A stretch of 64,000 nucleotides of DNA from CAUPWF01 sp036656795 (GTDB lineage: Bacteria; Bacillota; Clostridia; Lachnospirales; Lachnospiraceae): the NCBI GenBank assembly GCA_036656795.1, contig JAVXHR010000002.1:1-64000 (forward strand), in the 5' to 3' direction. Position numbers and translations under genes: made by a program. A model generated the notes under the pieces. That model saw nothing but the letters and a program-made list of their open reading frames with translations. It had not been told where the DNA came from and made no database searches. Of the stretch, positions 60,947-64,000 are shown one piece after another (the stretch's first letter is position 1; each line of letters begins with the position of its first letter).

Positions 60947-62383
60947 CTATACCGTTCCGTGCTTTTTAGATGGACGATCTTCCCTTTTTGTAAATAACAT
61001 CTCGAAAGCTCCTATCAGATACTTTCGTGTATCTTGTGGTTCAATAATTGTATCAACATAGCCTCTTCTGGCTGCCGATAAAGGACTGTTCTGCAATTCA
61101 TGATATGCAGATGCTTTTTCATGCAACACTATTGCATCTACATCTTCATACATAATCTTTGCCGCCAATTCAGCATCCATCATTCCAATTGTAGCTTTTG
61201 GCCATGCATAAACTATATCTGCACCAATGGATTTACTATTCATCGCAATATACGCACTTCCATATGCTTTTCCTACGATTACATTTACTTTTGGTACAGA
61301 TGCATGCGCAAAAGAATATATCAATCGACTAGCTGCTCTTGCCATGTTTTTTTCTGAGCATGACGTTGCTTCAAATCCTGAGATATTGGTAAATGAAAGT
61401 AATGGAATATTAAAAGCATCGCAGAAATTAACCATATCTAACGCTTTCTTGCACCCATTAACCGATAGAGAATCCTCGAATTCTTCTATAACATTCCCCC
61501 CATCATCATATACTTTCGAACGATTAGCCACAGCACCAATTGTCATTCCATTCAAGCGAATAAATCCCGTTACCATATCCGGTGCATAGTTTGCCTTTAT
61601 TTCAAAAAAGATATGATTATCCGAAACTGTTGCAAGCGCAATTGCAGAATCTTCTGATATAGCAGCAATTTCTGCACATTTACGATTCAAATCATCATTA
61701 CATTCGTCATAAGATGCATCATCTTCATTATTAGAAGGTAGTATACAAATTAGATTTCTAATCTTATCTAAAATCTCATCTTCGGTACCAATTCCATCTA
61801 CAATTCCTGATGATTCGCTTTGAAATATTGCAGAAGATGTATCACATTTTGTAATATCATTTCCTTTAATTGCATTGGGTGAATTCACAAATAATTTTGC
61901 ATGTTTCTCTTCCATAAAAGTAAAATCAGTTAATGCGGATGCAATTGATAAGCCCCCACCACAATGACCAAATATTGCCGTGATTTGTGGGATAACACCA
62001 GACGCCATCGTTTGCTTCATATAAAGCGTTCCAAATCCATGCAATGCATCTGTTGCTTCTTGAAGTCGTAACCCGGCACAATCTATCAATCCAATAACCG
62101 GTGCGCCCATCTTCATTGCCATATCATAAATAGCCGCTATTTTCTTTGCATGCATCTCACCAATTGCACCTTTTAACACTGTTGTGTCTTGACTATAGAC
62201 ATAAACTAAATTGCCATCAATCACACCATATCCTGTAATCACTCCATCGGCCGGAGTTTCATTGGTTTGCATATTAAAATCAGTGCTTCGTGCTGTAATT
62301 GCGCCACCGATTTCAACAAAACTTCCTGTATCAAGTAAATTCATTATTCTATCACTTGCTACATTTCCCGCTGTGTTACCCAT
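60947..62383 (-). CDS. 12S-type carboxyltransferase (MmdA/PccB-like)
   Basis: The 478-residue protein has tandem crotonase-like carboxyltransferase domains, as in methylmalonyl-CoA decarboxylase alpha, propionyl-CoA carboxylase beta and the transcarboxylase 12S subunit. The first half has GHCGGGLSIASALTDF near residue 144 (oxyanion-hole region) and the second has VGKAYGSAYIAMNS near 372-385. Length is slightly under the usual 510. It probably exchanges carboxyl between an acyl-CoA and biotin; the acyl group is unknown. GGAGGG precedes the ATG, and the promoter lies upstream. Confidence 0.88.
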   Translation of the reverse strand: MGNTAGNVASDRIMNLLDTGSFVEIGGAITARSTDFNMQTNETPADGVITGYGVIDGNLVYVYSQDTTVLKGAIGEMHAKKIAAIYDMAMKMGAPVIGLIDCAGLRLQEATDALHGFGTLYMKQTMASGVIPQITAIFGHCGGGLSIASALTDFTFMEEKHAKLFVNSPNAIKGNDITKCDTSSAIFQSESSGIVDGIGTEDEILDKIRNLICILPSNNEDDASYDECNDDLNRKCAEIAAISEDSAIALATVSDNHIFFEIKANYAPDMVTGFIRLNGMTIGAVANRSKVYDDGGNVIEEFEDSLSVNGCKKALDMVNFCDAFNIPLLSFTNISGFEATSCSEKNMARAASRLIYSFAHASVPKVNVIVGKAYGSAYIAMNSKSIGADIVYAWPKATIGMMDAELAAKIMYEDVDAIVLHEKASAYHELQNSPLSAARRGYVDTIIEPQDTRKYLIGAFEMLFTKREDRPSKKHGTV

Positions 62384-62441
62384 AATCTAGCCCTCCATCT
62401 TTCTATATTTATAAAGTTAAATCAAATCTCTTCCAATATAT

Positions 62442-62470
62442 ATTATACTTTTTTTTAGAAAAAAATTCAA
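62442..62470 (-). promoter_or_regulatory. Decarboxylase operon promoter
   Basis: TTGAAT (62465-62470), a 17-bp spacer and TATAAT (62442-62447) on the minus strand upstream of the 12S-like gene, giving a leader of about 50 nt. Confidence 0.7.
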
Positions 62471-62507
62471 CCATTTATGTGATATTTGTTAAGTTTTTAT
62501 CAAATAA

Positions 62508-62533
62508 AACAAGTCGTCATTAGACGACCTGTT
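62508..62533 (-). terminator. Terminator after the LeuA-AraC gene
   Basis: AACAGGTCGTC and GACGACTTGTT pair with one G-T wobble around a 4-nt loop, followed on the minus strand by TTATTTG. It lies just past the stop codon. Confidence 0.7.
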
Positions 62534-62535
62534 TA

Positions 62536-64000
62536 TTATGCTTGATTTCGATATTGCATTGGAGTTACCTGATAAGTCTTTTTGAACAAACGATTAAAAT
62601 GTTCCACGTTCTGATAGCCAACAGAAAGTGCAATATTCTCAACAGTCATATTATTATTTTTAAGCATAATGCATGCTTTTTTCATACGAATTCCTTTTAA
62701 AATCTCTCCAAATGTAGTACCTGATTTTTCCTTAATATATTTGGAAATATATGGTTTAGACAGAAAAAGCTTTTCTGATAATTCTTCCAAGGTTACCGAC
62801 ATATAATGCACCTGTATATAATTCATAATAGTAAGTAACCGTTCATCTTGACATTGAGTTGTATCTGTAATTTCCTGTAATTTATTAACAGCCACAGCCA
62901 ATGCATCAATTGAGGCTTTCATAATATCTTCATCAATGCCAACTCCCCAATAGTTTTTTTCATGACTGGTAATCCCTACATATGCAACTGCTTTGGATGT
63001 AGAACCAACTGTTAATGAATGTTCTTCATAGATTACAATATCAAAATTTACACCAAAATAATCTTTAATTGCATTGCTAATCGCATCTAAACGACCATTT
63101 CCCATACCAGAGATTGTACGCTTTTCATGTTTATAAATAATATGTGCTTCTGCAAAAATACCATCTGATTTTTTAAATTCAAAATCCTCCACTAAAAACG
63201 TTCCCGCTGTATGAATATAGTGTTCTTCAAATATATGATAAATCCATTCCGGTGTTAATTCTTTGTGAGCCTTATCCGAAACGTCTTTCACCGTATATCC
63301 TACTTCTTCTTTCATTTTTTCAGGAACACTAATTCCATAGTTTTGTTTTAAGATATAAGTGATTCCACCTTTTCCTGATTGACTGTTAATACGAATCACA
63401 TCTGAATCATATTCCCTACCCACATCTTTGGGATCAATCGGAAGATAAGGTACTGTCCAAATTTCTCGTTCTTGTGCTTCTCTCCAATTCATCCCCTTTG
63501 CAATGGCGTCTTGATGCGAACCTGAAAAAGCAGTAAAAACAAGATCTCCCGCATACGGTTGTCTTGCATACACTTTCATTCGAGTGAGTTTTTCATAAAT
63601 ATGACTTATTTCTCCAATATGTGAAAAATCAAGACCTGGATCCACTCCATGGGAATACATATTCATCGCAATCGTAATGATATCTGCATTGCCTGTACGT
63701 TCTCCATTACCAAATAATGTGCCTTCGATTCGATCAGCACCTGCTAAGATTCCTAATTCTGCATCACATACGCCACAGCCTCTGTCATTATGAGGATGTA
63801 AGCACAATATAACGCAATCTCTGTACTTTATATAATTATTAATATATTCCACTTGACTAGCAAATACATGTGGCATTGCATTTTCGACCGTAGTCGGAAT
63901 ATTAATAATGGCTTTTTGTTCTGTAGTAGGTTCCCAAATATCTAATACTGCATTACACACTTCCATTGCATAATCGACTTCCGTTCCAGGAAAACTTTCC
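62536..64000 (-). CDS. leuA: 2-isopropylmalate synthase fused to an AraC-type DNA-binding domain (N-terminus beyond the edge)
   Basis: LeuA condenses acetyl-CoA with 2-oxoisovalerate to commit carbon to leucine. The frame is open at the right edge, where it reads FPGTEVDYAMEVC, so the N-terminal part of the barrel is outside. Visible parts are LHPHNDRGCG (metal-binding His) and NGERTGNAD of the barrel, the linker, and the LeuA allosteric domain at about residues 255-375 of the visible part, ending near NKLQEI. Then, without a stop, about 105 residues of AraC/XylS-type HTH follow (LSKPYISKYIKEKSG; VGYQNVEHFNRLFKK), a complete two-HTH domain. No frameshift is needed. The dual role is an inference from architecture. 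Confidence 0.9.
   Translation of the reverse strand, partial: ESFPGTEVDYAMEVCNAVLDIWEPTTEQKAIINIPTTVENAMPHVFASQVEYINNYIKYRDCVILCLHPHNDRGCGVCDAELGILAGADRIEGTLFGNGERTGNADIITIAMNMYSHGVDPGLDFSHIGEISHIYEKLTRMKVYARQPYAGDLVFTAFSGSHQDAIAKGMNWREAQEREIWTVPYLPIDPKDVGREYDSDVIRINSQSGKGGITYILKQNYGISVPEKMKEEVGYTVKDVSDKAHKELTPEWIYHIFEEHYIHTAGTFLVEDFEFKKSDGIFAEAHIIYKHEKRTISGMGNGRLDAISNAIKDYFGVNFDIVIYEEHSLTVGSTSKAVAYVGITSHEKNYWGVGIDEDIMKASIDALAVAVNKLQEITDTTQCQDERLLTIMNYIQVHYMSVTLEELSEKLFLSKPYISKYIKEKSGTTFGEILKGIRMKKACIMLKNNNMTVENIALSVGYQNVEHFNRLFKKTYQVTPMQYRNQA

Noticed and set aside
1..64000. tRNA, rRNA, IS elements, prophage or plasmid origin
   Set aside because: I saw no cloverleaf-like sequence, no rRNA stretches, no transposase or integrase motifs and no inverted terminal repeats; the HTH protein at the left edge is the only faintly recombinase-like product.

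Overview
The window is a low-GC, tightly packed bacterial chromosome segment. Gene content and order point to an anaerobic, spore-forming Firmicute of class Clostridia, most likely Lachnospiraceae. The main pointers are a six-subunit Rnf complex, an alpha/beta small acid-soluble spore protein, YlbJ and GerW/YtfJ sporulation proteins, the Firmicute L27-Prp pair, HisZ-type histidine synthesis, RecU rather than RuvC, and strong AGGAGG ribosome binding sites. The family assignment is inference. Nearly all genes are on the minus strand, so operons read from high to low coordinates; only lexA, ylbJ and apbE are on the plus strand. I see no rRNA, tRNA, CRISPR array, insertion sequence or prophage. 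No gene-free stretch exceeds about 215 bp.

Layout. 1-1,850: a small HTH protein gene and an SOS pair, a YneA-like LysM protein gene divergent from lexA, sharing four LexA-like boxes. 1,843-6,320: obgE-yhbY-nadD-yqeK-rsfS, and rplU-prp-rpmA. 6,314-12,750: CBS protein, aspartate kinase, HAD phosphatase, RNase G-like protein and the TIGR03936/TIGR03960 radical-SAM pair. 13,110-25,930: a long minus-strand run of RNA-modification and DNA-repair genes (RsmF- and RsuA-like, YgiQ, SDR, RluA-like, RecU) ending in hisZ-hisG-hisD-hisB and a HisF-like/HisI/HisE fusion. 25,980-29,760: M23 peptidase, ylbJ, coaD, rsmD and a SASP gene. 29,810-34,440: recG, FakA-like gene, Asp23-family gene, rpmB and an unlisted 45-residue membrane protein. 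34,480-41,890: GerW, a DUF2953 protein, a SEDS/PBP pair with a long coding overlap, a U32 peptidase and zapA. 41,950-46,790: ruvAB, Gx transporter, NusG domain II protein, ApbE and two small membrane protein genes. 46,910-51,970: rnfCDGEAB. 52,120-56,970: rpsA-like gene, ispH, cmk, a BaiN-type flavoprotein and an RpiR regulator. 57,080-62,450: a sodium-pumping decarboxylase cluster. 62,508-64,000: a LeuA-AraC fusion cut by the right edge.

Two ion-coupled membrane energy systems are present, Rnf and the biotin-dependent decarboxylase. ApbE, needed to attach FMN to RnfG and RnfD, lies about 1.4 kb beyond the end of the Rnf operon. The decarboxylase cluster is unusual in carrying two carboxyltransferases of different families (12S-like and 5S-like) around one biotin carrier and one pump.

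The most unusual observations are the LeuA enzyme carrying an AraC-type DNA-binding domain, the HisF-like barrel with an altered active site fused to HisIE in a his cluster without hisA, hisF or hisH, the SEDS/PBP coding overlap of about 158 bp, and small unannotated ORFs at 34,295-34,432 and 12,664-12,732.
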